A DNA stretch of 64,000 bases from Streptomyces sp. STR69. Its GTDB lineage: Bacteria; Actinomycetota; Actinomycetes; Streptomycetales; Streptomycetaceae. The position numbers were made by a program, and so were the translations under genes. The first letter of the stretch is position 1. Every line of letters begins with the position of its first letter. The DNA is taken from the NCBI RefSeq assembly GCF_024519455.1, contig NZ_JALJRY010000030.1, positions 67,767 to 131,766 on the forward strand, in the 5' to 3' direction. The notes beneath the pieces were generated by a model. It was not told the origin of the DNA, ran no database searches, and worked only from the letters and a program-made list of their open reading frames with translations. Shown here in pieces: positions 50,153-58,874 of the stretch.

Positions 50153-51065
50153 CATCGAGGCACCGGGGTCCGCGGGCACGCAACTGCCGCGTCAGGACCA
50201 CGAGTTCAACGTTCGGCAGCGCAGCCAGACCCAGTTGGTGCTGCGCCGCTTCGTGCGTCACCGGGCCGCGATGGTCAGCCTGGTCGTGTTCGTGCTGATC
50301 ATCCTGTGGGCGTTCATCGGCCCGCACCTGTGGCACTACTCGTACGAGAAGTACACCGAGGACAACTCCAAGCCGCCGTCCTGGAAGCACCCGTTCGGCA
50401 CCAACTCCTCGGGATACGACGCCTATGCCCAGGTGATGCGCGGCACCCAGACCTCACTCAAGATCGCCATCATGATCGCGCTCGGCTCCACCCTGGTGGG
50501 CGCGATCTGGGGAGCCATCGCCGGCTTCTACCGGGGTGTCGTCGACGCGATCATGATGCGTATCGCCGATCTGGTGCTGACGCTGCCCTTGTTCGCCATC
50601 GCCCTGGTCATCTCCTCCCGCACCGGCGGCTCCTGGTACTGGATCGCGATCGTGATCGCCGGACTGACCTGGGCGTACGTGGCCCGGGTCGTGCGCTCCG
50701 CGGTGCTGTCGTTGCGCGAGAAGGAGTTCATCGAGGCGGCGCGGGCGCTGGGGGCCTCGGACGCGCGGATCATCTTCCGGCACCTGCTGCCCAACGCCCT
50801 CGGCCCGATCATCGTCAACGCGACGATCCTGGTGGCGACCGGCATCCTCACCGAGACCGCGCTGTCCTTCCTCGGCTTCGGCGTCCAACCGCCCGACACC
50901 TCCCTGGGGTTGCTGGTCTCCCAGGCGCAGACGGCGGTCGACACCCGGCCCTGGCTCTTCTACATCCCCGGCGCGTTCATCATCGCCATCGCGCTGACCA
51001 TCAACTTCATCGGCGACGGACTGCGCGACGCCTTCGACCCCCGGCAGCAAAGGGTGCGACAGTGA
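50145..51065 (+). CDS. ABC transporter permease (DppC type)
   Basis: A 306-residue second permease. After a hydrophilic N-terminus of about 40 residues (typical OppC_N region, RQRSQTQLVLRRFVRHRAAM) come six helices and the EAA loop (EFIEAARALGASDARIIFRHLLPNALGPI, key motif EAARALGASD). HPFGTNSSGYDAYAQV matches the DppC FGTDxxGRD-like motif. Start overlaps the DppB stop by eight bases and the stop overlaps the ATPase GTG, so the membrane and ATPase genes form a tight unit. Confidence 0.93.
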   Translation: MTDIEAPGSAGTQLPRQDHEFNVRQRSQTQLVLRRFVRHRAAMVSLVVFVLIILWAFIGPHLWHYSYEKYTEDNSKPPSWKHPFGTNSSGYDAYAQVMRGTQTSLKIAIMIALGSTLVGAIWGAIAGFYRGVVDAIMMRIADLVLTLPLFAIALVISSRTGGSWYWIAIVIAGLTWAYVARVVRSAVLSLREKEFIEAARALGASDARIIFRHLLPNALGPIIVNATILVATGILTETALSFLGFGVQPPDTSLGLLVSQAQTAVDTRPWLFYIPGAFIIAIALTINFIGDGLRDAFDPRQQRVRQ

Positions 51066-52180
51066 CGACCACGAGTCATGGAGTGCGCGAGGTCCCCGTG
51101 ACCTCCGCCGTGCTCGAAGTCGAGGACCTCAGTGTGGAGTTCGGCACGGAGGACGGGACGGTACGGGCCGTACGCGGCGTCGGCTACCGGCTCGACCGCG
51201 GCGAATCGCTCGGTATCGTCGGCGAGTCCGGGTCCGGGAAGTCGGTGACCGCCCTCGCCGTGATGGGGCTGCTGCCGACCGGCGCCAAGGTGCGCGGCTC
51301 GGTCCGCTTCGAGGGCACCGAACTCCTCGGCCTGTCCGACGCGCGCCTGTCCGACCTGCGCGGCAGCGGCATCGCGATGATCTTCCAGGACCCGATGACC
51401 TCCCTCAACCCCGTCTACAACGTGGGCTACCAGATCAGCGAGACCCTGCTCCGCCACAACCCCGAGATGAAACACCGGGACGCCCGCAAACGCGCCGTCG
51501 AACTGCTCGGCACCGTCGGCATCCCCAGCCCCGAACGGCGCGTCGACAGCTACCCGCACGAGATGTCCGGCGGGATGCGCCAGCGTGTCGTCATCGCGAT
51601 CGCGATGGCCAACGACCCGGACGTGATCATCGCCGACGAGCCGACCACCGCCCTCGACGTCACCGTGCAGGCACAGATCCTCGAAGCCCTGGAGACCGCC
51701 CGCGCCGAGACCGGCGCGGCGCTCGTCCTCATCACCCACGACCTCGGTGTGGTGGCCGGCCACACCGACCGGGTCGCGGTCATGTACGCCGGCCGGATAG
51801 TGGAGACCGGCTCCGTCGAGGACATCTTCTACACCCCGCGCATGCCCTACACCCTGGGCCTGCTCGGCTCCCTGCCCCGCCTCGACCGTGAGGAGTCGCG
51901 CCTCACCCCCATCACCGGCTCACCGCCGAGCCTGCTCAACCTGCCGCCCGGCTGCCCCTTCTCACCGCGCTGCCCCATGAGCCGGGACGTGTGCGACACG
52001 GACGAACCCGCCCTCCGCAGGGCGGGCGGAGACCTGCATCTCAGCGCCTGTCACTTCGCCGACGAACTCGTCGACACCGGCGCCGACCAGGTCTTCGACG
52101 CGGTCGGCGCGGACACCGAGGCCCTGGCCCGCTTCGCCGACGCGGCCCCCGCCACGAACCCCGAGGAGGACCCCGTATGA
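51062..52180 (+). CDS. ABC transporter ATP-binding protein (DppD type)
   Basis: A 372-residue nucleotide-binding subunit. Walker A is GESGSGKSVT, the signature is EMSGGMRQRVVIAIA, Walker B is DVIIADEPTTALDVT, with a downstream H-loop LITHDLG. The C-terminal oligopeptide-transporter tail has the four-Cys pattern CPFSPRCPMSRDVC, which in some relatives binds an iron-sulfur cluster. The GTG overlaps the DppC stop (GTGA). It pairs with the DppF-type ATPase that follows. Confidence 0.94.
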   Translation: MTTTSHGVREVPVTSAVLEVEDLSVEFGTEDGTVRAVRGVGYRLDRGESLGIVGESGSGKSVTALAVMGLLPTGAKVRGSVRFEGTELLGLSDARLSDLRGSGIAMIFQDPMTSLNPVYNVGYQISETLLRHNPEMKHRDARKRAVELLGTVGIPSPERRVDSYPHEMSGGMRQRVVIAIAMANDPDVIIADEPTTALDVTVQAQILEALETARAETGAALVLITHDLGVVAGHTDRVAVMYAGRIVETGSVEDIFYTPRMPYTLGLLGSLPRLDREESRLTPITGSPPSLLNLPPGCPFSPRCPMSRDVCDTDEPALRRAGGDLHLSACHFADELVDTGADQVFDAVGADTEALARFADAAPATNPEEDPV

Positions 52181-53247
52181 CCGCGCCCGCGCAGGCCGCC
52201 ACTCCGCTGCCGCCGCTGCCCGGCCACGGCGGCACCGGCGAACCGGTCCTCCAGGTACGGGACTTGGTCAAGCACTTCCCGGTCATGTCCAAGGGCGTCA
52301 TCCGCCGCCGCGTGGGCGATGTGCACGCCGTCTGCGGAGTCTCCTTCGACCTGCACGAGAACGAAACCCTGGGCCTGGTGGGGGAGTCGGGCTCGGGCAA
52401 GACCACGATCTCCCGCACCGTCCTCGGCCTGGAACGGGCCACCTCGGGCCAGGTCCGCTACCGGGAACACGAGCTGACCCAGCTGAGCAGACGTCAGATG
52501 CGGCCCCTGCGCCGCGAGTTGCAGATCGTCTTCCAGGACCCGTACGCCTCGCTCGACCCGCGGATGACCGTCCATGAGATCGTCGCCGAACCGCTGCGCA
52601 TCCACGGGCGGTACGGATCCGGTGCGGGCGCCGAGGTGAGCGAACTCCTGCGACTGGTCGGTCTCAACCCCGAGCACGGCAACCGTTTCGCCCACGAGTT
52701 CTCCGGCGGACAACGCCAACGCATCGGCATCGCAAGGGCGTTGGCGCTGCGCCCGAAAGTCGTCATCCTCGACGAACCGGTGTCGGCCCTCGATGTGTCG
52801 ATCCAGGCGGGCGTCCTCAATCTGCTGATGGACCTGCAGAGCGAACTCGGCCTGTCCTTCCTGTTCGTGGCCCACGACCTGTCGGTGATGCGGCATGTGG
52901 CCGGCCGGGTCGCCGTCATGTACCTGGGCCGCCTGGTCGAGATCGCCCCCGCCCGACAGCTCTTCGCCCGCCCGGCACATCCGTACACGCAGGCCTTGGT
53001 CTCCGCCATCCCGCTGCCCGACCCGCGCAAGGAGCGCGCCCGGAAGCGGATCACCATCCAGGGCGACGTCCCGAGCCCGGTCCGCCCGCCCAGCGGCTGC
53101 CGCTTCCGCACGCGGTGCCCCAAGTTCGCCAACCAGCTGACCGAGAGCGAGCGCGCGTCCTGCGTGGAGGAGGTGCCGGCGCTGGTCGACCGGGGTGGGG
53201 GGAACCCGGTCGCCTGTCACTACGCGGAGAGCGTGGAGCTGTTGTAG
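52177..53247 (+). CDS. ABC transporter ATP-binding protein (DppF type)
   Basis: A 356-residue second ATPase. It has the DppF-type lead LVKHFPVMSKGVIRR, Walker A GESGSGKTT, the QIVFQDPYASLDPRMTV Q-loop, signature EFSGGQRQRIGIARAL, Walker B VVILDEPVSALDVS and H-loop VAHDLS. The C-terminus carries the CRFRTRCPKF-type cysteine motif. ATGA overlap with the previous gene and GAGGAGG upstream. Last gene of the importer operon; its end overlaps the convergent kinase-like gene by 28 bp. Confidence 0.94.
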   Translation: MTAPAQAATPLPPLPGHGGTGEPVLQVRDLVKHFPVMSKGVIRRRVGDVHAVCGVSFDLHENETLGLVGESGSGKTTISRTVLGLERATSGQVRYREHELTQLSRRQMRPLRRELQIVFQDPYASLDPRMTVHEIVAEPLRIHGRYGSGAGAEVSELLRLVGLNPEHGNRFAHEFSGGQRQRIGIARALALRPKVVILDEPVSALDVSIQAGVLNLLMDLQSELGLSFLFVAHDLSVMRHVAGRVAVMYLGRLVEIAPARQLFARPAHPYTQALVSAIPLPDPRKERARKRITIQGDVPSPVRPPSGCRFRTRCPKFANQLTESERASCVEEVPALVDRGGGNPVACHYAESVELL

Positions 53248-54272
53248 GCGCGGCTCAGTTCGTCGCCCGGGTACGGGGTGAGTCGACTCTCGTTCTGCAC
53301 ACGGCGGTTGAAGTCGGCCAGCACAGCGGTGAGTGGCGCGTACCGGGTGATGATCGAGGCGGCGGCTTCGGGGATTCTGTCGGGCCGCTCGCCGTCGGCA
53401 CAGGCGCGCACGAAGGCCTCGCGCTCCGGCAGGTCGTACCCGTACAGGGCGACGACGAGCCAGTTCACCAGCCGCGCGGTGGCGTAGAAGCGGTCGTAGT
53501 GCTGGTGCCGGTCGAAGAACTCCCGTTCCTCTGGGGCGAGTCGGAAGCGAGCTGAGACCGCGAGGCCGTAGTCGGCGAGATAGAGCTGTCGGCCGTCGGT
53601 GAGGATGTTCTCGAAGTGGGCGTCGAAATGCAGCAGTCGGTGCTCGTGGAGGAACTCGGTGGTGGTCTTGAGCTGCTGCTCCACGAGGGTGCAGGCGGCG
53701 TCCGGATCGCCGGTGCGGAGCTGGTCGTCGAACCAGTCGTGGAGCGTGTGCGGGAAGTGCTCGACGAACAGGGTCAGACTCGCGCTCGCCGTGCGCCGCG
53801 CCTCGATGTACTCACCCACCTGTCGGCTGCCGCCCCAGTAGGCCACGACCTTTTCCACATCCGCCAGTTCCTCGTGCAGCGGCTGGGGTGTGTCGGGGAG
53901 TACCCGCCAGTGGTGCATCAGTGGAAAGCCCGGGGACCGGTCCGCCAGCACCCAGTTCGTGGTCATCGTGTGCACGGCCAACTCCCGCCAGACACCGAAG
54001 CCAGGACTGCCGAGGCCGTAGTGGCAGTAGGCGGGCATTCCGAACACATTGGCCGTCGACCGGACGTTCTCCGCCCGCCGCTCCACATCGGTCAGCGGCA
54101 TCCGCTTCACGAACACCTTTCTGCCGTCCACCTCGATCAACGCCGAGCGCCCGCCGATACCGGTCCCCAACGGCGTCCCCGCGTCGACCAGTTCGGCGAG
54201 TTCGTGGTCGGAGAGGAGGGCGAGGGTGGTGGCGATGTCGCTGTGGGCGGCGAGGCGCGAGGTGCGGGACAT
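53220..54272 (-). CDS. kinase-fold (aminoglycoside phosphotransferase/RIO-like) protein
   Basis: A 350-residue protein with a protein-kinase-like fold. Seen are an ATP-lysine candidate in VFVKRMPL, the catalytic loop LLHFDAHFENIL (H-x-D-x5-N) near residue 217 and LADYGLAVS as the metal-binding D-Y-G (DFG-like) motif. A glycine-rich loop is vague (GTGIGGRS). The HFDxHxxN form is shared by small-molecule kinases and atypical protein kinases, so the substrate could be an antibiotic, metabolite or protein. It stands alone, convergent with the ABC operon. Confidence 0.75.
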   Translation of the reverse strand: MSRTSRLAAHSDIATTLALLSDHELAELVDAGTPLGTGIGGRSALIEVDGRKVFVKRMPLTDVERRAENVRSTANVFGMPAYCHYGLGSPGFGVWRELAVHTMTTNWVLADRSPGFPLMHHWRVLPDTPQPLHEELADVEKVVAYWGGSRQVGEYIEARRTASASLTLFVEHFPHTLHDWFDDQLRTGDPDAACTLVEQQLKTTTEFLHEHRLLHFDAHFENILTDGRQLYLADYGLAVSARFRLAPEEREFFDRHQHYDRFYATARLVNWLVVALYGYDLPEREAFVRACADGERPDRIPEAAASIITRYAPLTAVLADFNRRVQNESRLTPYPGDELSRAYNSSTLSA

Positions 54273-54286
54273 GCCCCCATCTTCGT

Positions 54287-54589
54287 TCAGGCGGCGCCGA
54301 GTTGGAGGCGGACCGTCACTTCCACGGTCACCTCGTCGTCCGCCCCGAGACCGTGCGGCTTCCGCACGGCGCTCTTGATCGGCAGCAGATAGCCGCCGTC
54401 CTTGGGGAAGAGCGACGTGGTGAACACGACCTCGCCGATCCGCGCCTCGACGGGGATCACACCCCAGCCGTACGAGGCCATGCCGGCGACCTCACGGATG
54501 TCCGCCGACTCCTCGTCCGGCACGGGGACGAAGTAGTACGGCGAAGGGCCGCGCCACTCGATCACCCGGCCGGTGAAGACGAACCGCAT
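54287..54589 (-). CDS. DUF1905 domain protein
   Basis: A 100-residue beta-barrel-like protein: FTGRVIEWRGPSPYYFVPVP at the N-terminus and a central SYGWGVIPVEARIGEVVFTTSLFPKDGGYLLPI (key words YGWGVIPV and GGYLLPIK) typical of DUF1905. Function unknown; longer homologues fuse it to a bacteriocin-protection (YdeI) domain, absent here. AGGAAGG is upstream of the ATG at 54589. It starts 38 bp after the M20 dipeptidase stop on the same strand, so a two-gene transcript is likely. Confidence 0.82.
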   Translation of the reverse strand: MRFVFTGRVIEWRGPSPYYFVPVPDEESADIREVAGMASYGWGVIPVEARIGEVVFTTSLFPKDGGYLLPIKSAVRKPHGLGADDEVTVEVTVRLQLGAA

Positions 54590-54627
54590 GGTTTCGGTGC
54601 CCTTCCTCAAGGAGGCCCAGGACGCGC

Positions 54628-55983
54628 TCAGTTGCCCGCGTAGTTCTGCAGGAACAGCGCCTCCGCCACCGACAGCCGCTTCAACTCCTCCGGGGACACG
54701 CTCTCGTTGACCGCGTGGATCCGCGCCTCCGGCTCGCTGAGGCCGATGAGGAGGATCTCGGCCTGCGGGTAGAGGGCGGCGAGGGTGTTGCACAGCGGGA
54801 TGGAGCCGCCCTGGCCGGCGTACTGCATCTCCTCGCCCGGGTAGGCGACCGCCATCGCGTCGGCCATCGCCGTGTACGCAGGGCTGGTCGTGTCGGCGCT
54901 GAAGGGCTGACCCTGGCCGGTCTGTTCGGTGCGGACGCGGGCGCCCCACGGGGTGTGGGCCTCCAGGTGGGCCTGGAGCAGCTTGGTCGCGTCGGCCGCG
55001 TCGACGCCCGGCGGGACGCGGAGGCTGACCAGCGCGCGGGCGCCGGCCTGCACGGACGGGGTGGCGCCGACGACCGGCGGGCAGTCGATGCCGAGGACCG
55101 TGACGGCCGGGCGTGCCCAGATGCGGTCGGCGACCGTGTCGGAACCGATCAGTTCGACGCCGTCCAGCACCTTGGCGTCCTCGCGGAACTGCTCCTCGTC
55201 GTACGACAGTCCGTCCCAGGTCGCGTGGGCGGCGAGCCCGTCGACGGTCGTCGAACCGTCCTTGGCGCGCAGTGAGTCCAGTACGCGGATCAGCGCGGCC
55301 AGCGCGTCGGGTGCGGCGCCGCCGAACTGGCCCGAGTGCAGGTTGCCTTCGAGGGTGTCGATCTGGACCCGCACCAAGGTCATGCCGCGCAGGGTCGAGG
55401 TCACGGTGGGCAGGCCGACGCGGAAGTTTCCTGTGTCGCCGATCACGATCGTGTCGGCCGCGAGGAGTTCGGGGTGTTCCTCGGCGTACCGCTCCAGGCC
55501 GCCGGTGCCCTGCTCCTCCGAGCCCTCGGCGATCACCTTGACGTGCACCGGGACACCGCCGTTGGCCCTGAGGGCACGCAGCGCGAGCAGGTGCATGATC
55601 ACGCCGCCCTTGCAGTCGGCGGCACCGCGCCCGTACCAGCGGCCGTCGCGCTCGGTCAGTTCGAACGGCGGGGTCGTCCAGGCCGACTCGTCGAGCGGCG
55701 GCTGCACGTCGTAGTGGGCGTACAGGAGCACGGTCTTCGCGCCCTCCGGGCCGGGCAGGTAGCCGTACACCGACTGTGTGCCGTCCGGGGTGTCGAGCAG
55801 GGCCACGTCCTGGAAACCGTCGGCGCGCAGCGCGTCGGCGACCCAGTTCGCGGCGCCCTCGCTCTCGCTCTTCGGGAACTGGTCGAAGTCCGCCACCGAC
55901 TTGAAGGCCACCAGCTCGCCGAGCTCAGTTCTTGCCCTGGGCATCAGCGAGGCGACGGTCTCGGCGACCGGATTCGACGACAT
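54628..55983 (-). CDS. M20-family dipeptidase
   Basis: A 451-residue dinuclear-zinc peptidase. Metal and catalytic motifs are LLYAHYDVQPP (His and Asp), YGRGAADCKGG (bridging Asp), EGSEEQGTGG (catalytic Glu pair), and DTGNF; the dimerisation lid domain follows, and a final AVNESV region contains the last His (RIHAVNE). The architecture matches beta-Ala-His/Cys-Gly-type dipeptidases. GGAG lies eight bases before the ATG at 55983. A neighbouring Dpp/Opp importer could supply its substrates, though it is in a different transcript. Confidence 0.92.
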   Translation of the reverse strand: MSSNPVAETVASLMPRARTELGELVAFKSVADFDQFPKSESEGAANWVADALRADGFQDVALLDTPDGTQSVYGYLPGPEGAKTVLLYAHYDVQPPLDESAWTTPPFELTERDGRWYGRGAADCKGGVIMHLLALRALRANGGVPVHVKVIAEGSEEQGTGGLERYAEEHPELLAADTIVIGDTGNFRVGLPTVTSTLRGMTLVRVQIDTLEGNLHSGQFGGAAPDALAALIRVLDSLRAKDGSTTVDGLAAHATWDGLSYDEEQFREDAKVLDGVELIGSDTVADRIWARPAVTVLGIDCPPVVGATPSVQAGARALVSLRVPPGVDAADATKLLQAHLEAHTPWGARVRTEQTGQGQPFSADTTSPAYTAMADAMAVAYPGEEMQYAGQGGSIPLCNTLAALYPQAEILLIGLSEPEARIHAVNESVSPEELKRLSVAEALFLQNYAGN

Positions 55984-56115
55984 GGGCACGCTCCTTGTGG
56001 GTGCGACGTTGTACGAATGATGCCGTCGATCCTCCCACAACGGCCTGTGGCGATGTCCGCCGTAGGATGCGGGGGACAGGTGCGGCAGCGGCTTGATCGG
56101 GAGCAGTAGACCATC

Positions 56116-57384
56116 GTGAGCAGCGAGAACTCTTCGGCGGACGACGTGCAGCGGGTGTGGGACGTCGTCGTGGTGGGCGCGGGACCCGCGGGGGCCTCGG
56201 CCGCCTATGCGGCGGCCGTCGCGGGACGGCGTGTCCTGTTGCTGGAGAAAGCCGAGTTGCCGCGCTACAAGACGTGCGGCGGCGGCATCATCGGACCTTC
56301 GCGCGACTCCTTGCCACCCGGCTTCGAGCTGCCGTTGAAGGACCGGGTGCACGCCATAACGTTCTCGAACAACGGACGTTTCACGCGTACCCGCCGGTCC
56401 CGGCAGATGCTGTTCGGGCTGATCAACCGGCCCGAGTTCGACCAGCAGCTCGTCGAGCACGCGCAGAAGGCGGGCGCCGAGCTGCGCACCGGCGTCACAG
56501 TGACACGAGTCGAGCAGCACGGCTCCGCGGTGCCGGACCGCCGTACGGTCGCCGTGGTGCTGAGCGGGGGCGAGACGGTCCTCGCGCGGGCCGTCGTCGG
56601 CGCCGACGGCAGCGCCAGCCGCATAGGAGCACACGTCGGGGTCAAGACCGACCAGGTGGACCTGGGCCTGGAGGCGGAGATCCCGGTACCGGACACCGTC
56701 GCCGAGGACTGGAAGGGGCGGGTGCTCATCGACTGGGGCCCGATGCCCGGCAGTTACGGCTGGGTCTTCCCCAAGGGCGACACACTCACGGTCGGCGTGA
56801 TCTCCGCGCGCGGTGAGGGCGCCGCCACCAAGCGGTACTTGGAGGACTTCATCGCCCGGCTCGGCCTCGCCGGCTTCGAACCGAGCATCTCCTCAGGGCA
56901 CTTGACCCGGTGCCGGGCCGACGACTCGCCGCTCTCGCGCGGGCGGGTGCTGGTGTGCGGGGACGCGGCGGGACTCCTGGAGCCGTGGACCCGGGAGGGC
57001 ATCTCGTTCGCGCTGCGCTCGGGACGGCTCGCGGGGGAGTGGGCGGTGCGGATCGCCGAGGCGCACGACGCCGTGGACACCCGCCGCCAGGCCCTGAACT
57101 ACGCGTTCGCGATCAAGGCGGGGCTCGGCGTGGAGATGAGCGTCGGCAAGACCATGCTGGCGGTCTTCGAGCGGCGCCCCGGACTCTTCCACGCGGCCCT
57201 CACCGGCTTCCGGCCGGCGTGGAAGGCCTTCATGGACATCACCCGGGGTTCGACCACACTGGGCGAACTGGTGCGCAGCCACCCCATGGCGCAGCGCGCG
57301 CTGACCGCCTTCGACCGCAGGACCGCGGAACCCGTGGCGCCCGTGGACGCGGTGGAGTCCGAGGAGGGCGAGGTCAGCTCCTGA
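56116..57384 (+). CDS. geranylgeranyl reductase-family FAD oxidoreductase
   Basis: A 422-residue flavoprotein. The FAD motif VVVVGAGPAGASAAYAAA opens the protein, followed by the RYKTCGGG segment that is diagnostic for the geranylgeranyl reductase family, FGLINRPEFDQQL and the second FAD contact RVLVCGDAAGLLEPWTREGIS. The family saturates isoprenoid chains (menaquinone, archaeal lipids, chlorophyll side chains); in actinobacteria menaquinone side-chain reduction is one role, but this paralogue's substrate is open. GTG start. It overlaps the convergent nitroreductase gene by 11 bp. Confidence 0.87.
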   Translation: MSSENSSADDVQRVWDVVVVGAGPAGASAAYAAAVAGRRVLLLEKAELPRYKTCGGGIIGPSRDSLPPGFELPLKDRVHAITFSNNGRFTRTRRSRQMLFGLINRPEFDQQLVEHAQKAGAELRTGVTVTRVEQHGSAVPDRRTVAVVLSGGETVLARAVVGADGSASRIGAHVGVKTDQVDLGLEAEIPVPDTVAEDWKGRVLIDWGPMPGSYGWVFPKGDTLTVGVISARGEGAATKRYLEDFIARLGLAGFEPSISSGHLTRCRADDSPLSRGRVLVCGDAAGLLEPWTREGISFALRSGRLAGEWAVRIAEAHDAVDTRRQALNYAFAIKAGLGVEMSVGKTMLAVFERRPGLFHAALTGFRPAWKAFMDITRGSTTLGELVRSHPMAQRALTAFDRRTAEPVAPVDAVESEEGEVSS

Positions 57385-57823
57385 CCGTGACGTGGAAGAC
57401 GGGGTGGTCGTCCGCGATCGCCCGCAGTTCGTCGTCGGAGGAGTCGGGGCCGACTCCTCCGAAGAACACGCCGACCTCGGCCTTCCAGCGCTTGAGGTAG
57501 GCGCGCAGCAGCGGCACCTTGTCGTCGCCGGTCACCTCGGTCGCGGTGAACGTGTCCACCTTCTTGCCGAGCCGCAGCTCGCCGCCGCCCGCCGCCCGCA
57601 TGTTGTGCGTCCACTGGACGTGGCCGCGCGGGGCGACGAGGTACTGCTGTCCCTCCACCGTCAGCAGGTTCACCGGGGTGGTCCGCCACTCGCCGCTCTT
57701 GCGGCCGCGGACCGCGAGCACCCGTGAACCCCAGACGCTGAGACCGCGGCGGGTGAACCAGGCGACGGCGCGGTTGAAGACGTTGACCGTGAACCAGCCG
57801 GGCTTCTGGACGTGCGTGCTCAT
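57374..57823 (-). CDS. F420-dependent nitroreductase-family (DDN-like) protein
   Basis: A 149-residue split-barrel protein. Family marks are FNRAVAWFTRRGLSVWGSRVLAVRGRKSGEWRTTPVNLL (key motif RGRKSGEWRTTPV), YLVAPRGHVQWTHNMRAAG and the C-terminal FFGGVGPDSSDDEL. Mycobacterial DDN relatives use F420 to reduce quinones or nitro compounds. The ATG at 57823 follows AGGAG. It is divergent from a TetR gene across a region packed with GAGC-N3-GCTC repeats, so it is very likely the regulator's target. Confidence 0.85.
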   Translation of the reverse strand: MSTHVQKPGWFTVNVFNRAVAWFTRRGLSVWGSRVLAVRGRKSGEWRTTPVNLLTVEGQQYLVAPRGHVQWTHNMRAAGGGELRLGKKVDTFTATEVTGDDKVPLLRAYLKRWKAEVGVFFGGVGPDSSDDELRAIADDHPVFHVTVRS

Positions 57824-57843
57824 GACGACTCCTGGGTTTTGGA

Positions 57844-57947
57844 GAGCGCGGCTCCCTTTTGTGAGCACTGCTCTCGCTCTCGGGAACAGTCTGCATCGGC
57901 TCGGCGATCGAATGCAAGAGCGCTGCTCTCTTTTTTATGCGCTGCTC
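57844..57947. repeat. GAGC-N3-GCTC operator array, two pairs
   Basis: Three exact inverted repeats, GAGCGCGGCTC (57844-57854), GAGCACTGCTC (57863-57873) and GAGCGCTGCTC (57918-57928), plus a degenerate fourth ending GCGCTGCTC (57937-57947). Starts within each pair are 19 bp apart. TCTC follows the second, third and fourth copies. One pair lies beside each divergent gene (nitroreductase and TetR), as expected if the TetR protein represses both. Confidence 0.7.
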
Positions 57948-57990
57948 TCGTTTGTGTGCACTGATCTGAATCCATGCCACACTTGCCCGT

Positions 57991-58683
57991 ATGAGCACCA
58001 CACAAGGCGCCCGCGCCCGAGCCAGGATCGAGGTCACCGCGGCCATCAAGGACGAGGCGCGCAGACAGCTCGCCGCCGAGGGTGCCGCGAAGCTCTCGCT
58101 GCGCGCCGTGGCCCGTGAACTGGGCATGGTGTCCTCCGCCCTGTACCGGTACTTCCCCAGCCGCGACGACCTGCTGACCGCTCTCATCATCGACGCGTAC
58201 GACTCCGTCGGGGAGACCGCGGAGGTTGCCCACGCCAAGGTGGCCGACGCGGGCCCGCTGCGGCGCTGGACGAGCGTGTGCGAGGCGGTACGGGGCTGGG
58301 CGTTGGCGCATCCGCACGAGTACGCCCTGATCCACGGCTCGCCGGTCCCCGGATACGTCGCCCCTGAGACCACCGTCCCGTCTGCCGCCCGTGTCGCCCT
58401 CCTCCTCATTGGCATCGCGCGGGGCGCCCACCAGGCCGGCATGCTGACGGAGCCCTCGCTTCCGGCGGACCTCCACCCCGAGGCGGAGCGCATGGTCGAG
58501 GACTTCGCCGGTGGCCTTCCGCCTGCGGTGGCCGTGGCCCTGGTCGCCGCGTGGGCCGAGTTGTATGGGCTGATCAGCTTCGAGCTTTTCGGTCAGTTCC
58601 GCCGGGTGGTGGAGGACCGTGAGCTTTTCTTCCGTCATGCGGTACGGCGCCTTGCGCTCGGGGTGGGGCTCGCGGACGTGTGA
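57991..58683 (+). CDS. TetR/AcrR-family transcriptional regulator
   Basis: A 230-residue regulator. The HTH lies at residues about 12-58 (IEVTAAIKDEARRQLAAEGAAKLSLRAVARELGMVSSALYRYFPSRDDLL, with ALYRYF as recognition helix). The C-terminal region (ALIHGSPVPGYVAPE, VVAAWAELYGLISFELFGQF in spirit: AWAELYGLISFELFG) matches the WHG-type TetR_C domain. It is divergent from the F420-type nitroreductase, with the operator array between; self-repression plus control of the enzyme is the expected mode. The inducer is unknown. Confidence 0.9.
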   Translation: MSTTQGARARARIEVTAAIKDEARRQLAAEGAAKLSLRAVARELGMVSSALYRYFPSRDDLLTALIIDAYDSVGETAEVAHAKVADAGPLRRWTSVCEAVRGWALAHPHEYALIHGSPVPGYVAPETTVPSAARVALLLIGIARGAHQAGMLTEPSLPADLHPEAERMVEDFAGGLPPAVAVALVAAWAELYGLISFELFGQFRRVVEDRELFFRHAVRRLALGVGLADV

Positions 58684-58705
58684 GTGCTCTGCTGAATAGG
58701 CGGTT

Positions 58706-58765
58706 CGTTGACTGCGAGCCGGTGGGGGCTGGACGCGCAGTTCCCCGCGCCCCTTGCAGGGGCGC
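58706..58765. repeat. Streptomyces interspersed repeat with terminator hairpin
   Basis: The segment contains GCGCAGTTCCCCGCGCCCC followed by TTGCA and GGGGCGC. GCGCCCC (58747-58753) and GGGGCGC (58759-58765) pair in a 7 bp hairpin with a 5-base loop. This sequence style recurs many times in Streptomyces genomes between genes; here it follows the TetR gene and could terminate it. Confidence 0.6.
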
Positions 58766-58874
58766 TGTAGTGGACGGGAGTTCACGGGTATCGCGTCGTA
58801 CTCCCCGGGAAGTACACGTGATCACGCCGCCCGGCTGACGCCCCCGACCCCGCCCGGCGTCTAGCGTGACGTGC

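Noticed and set aside
50306..51061. N-terminal extension of the DppD-type ATPase into the DppC gene
   Set aside because: Low-complexity Arg/His/Pro shadow of the permease gene; the GTG at 51062 overlaps the permease stop and begins normal family sequence.
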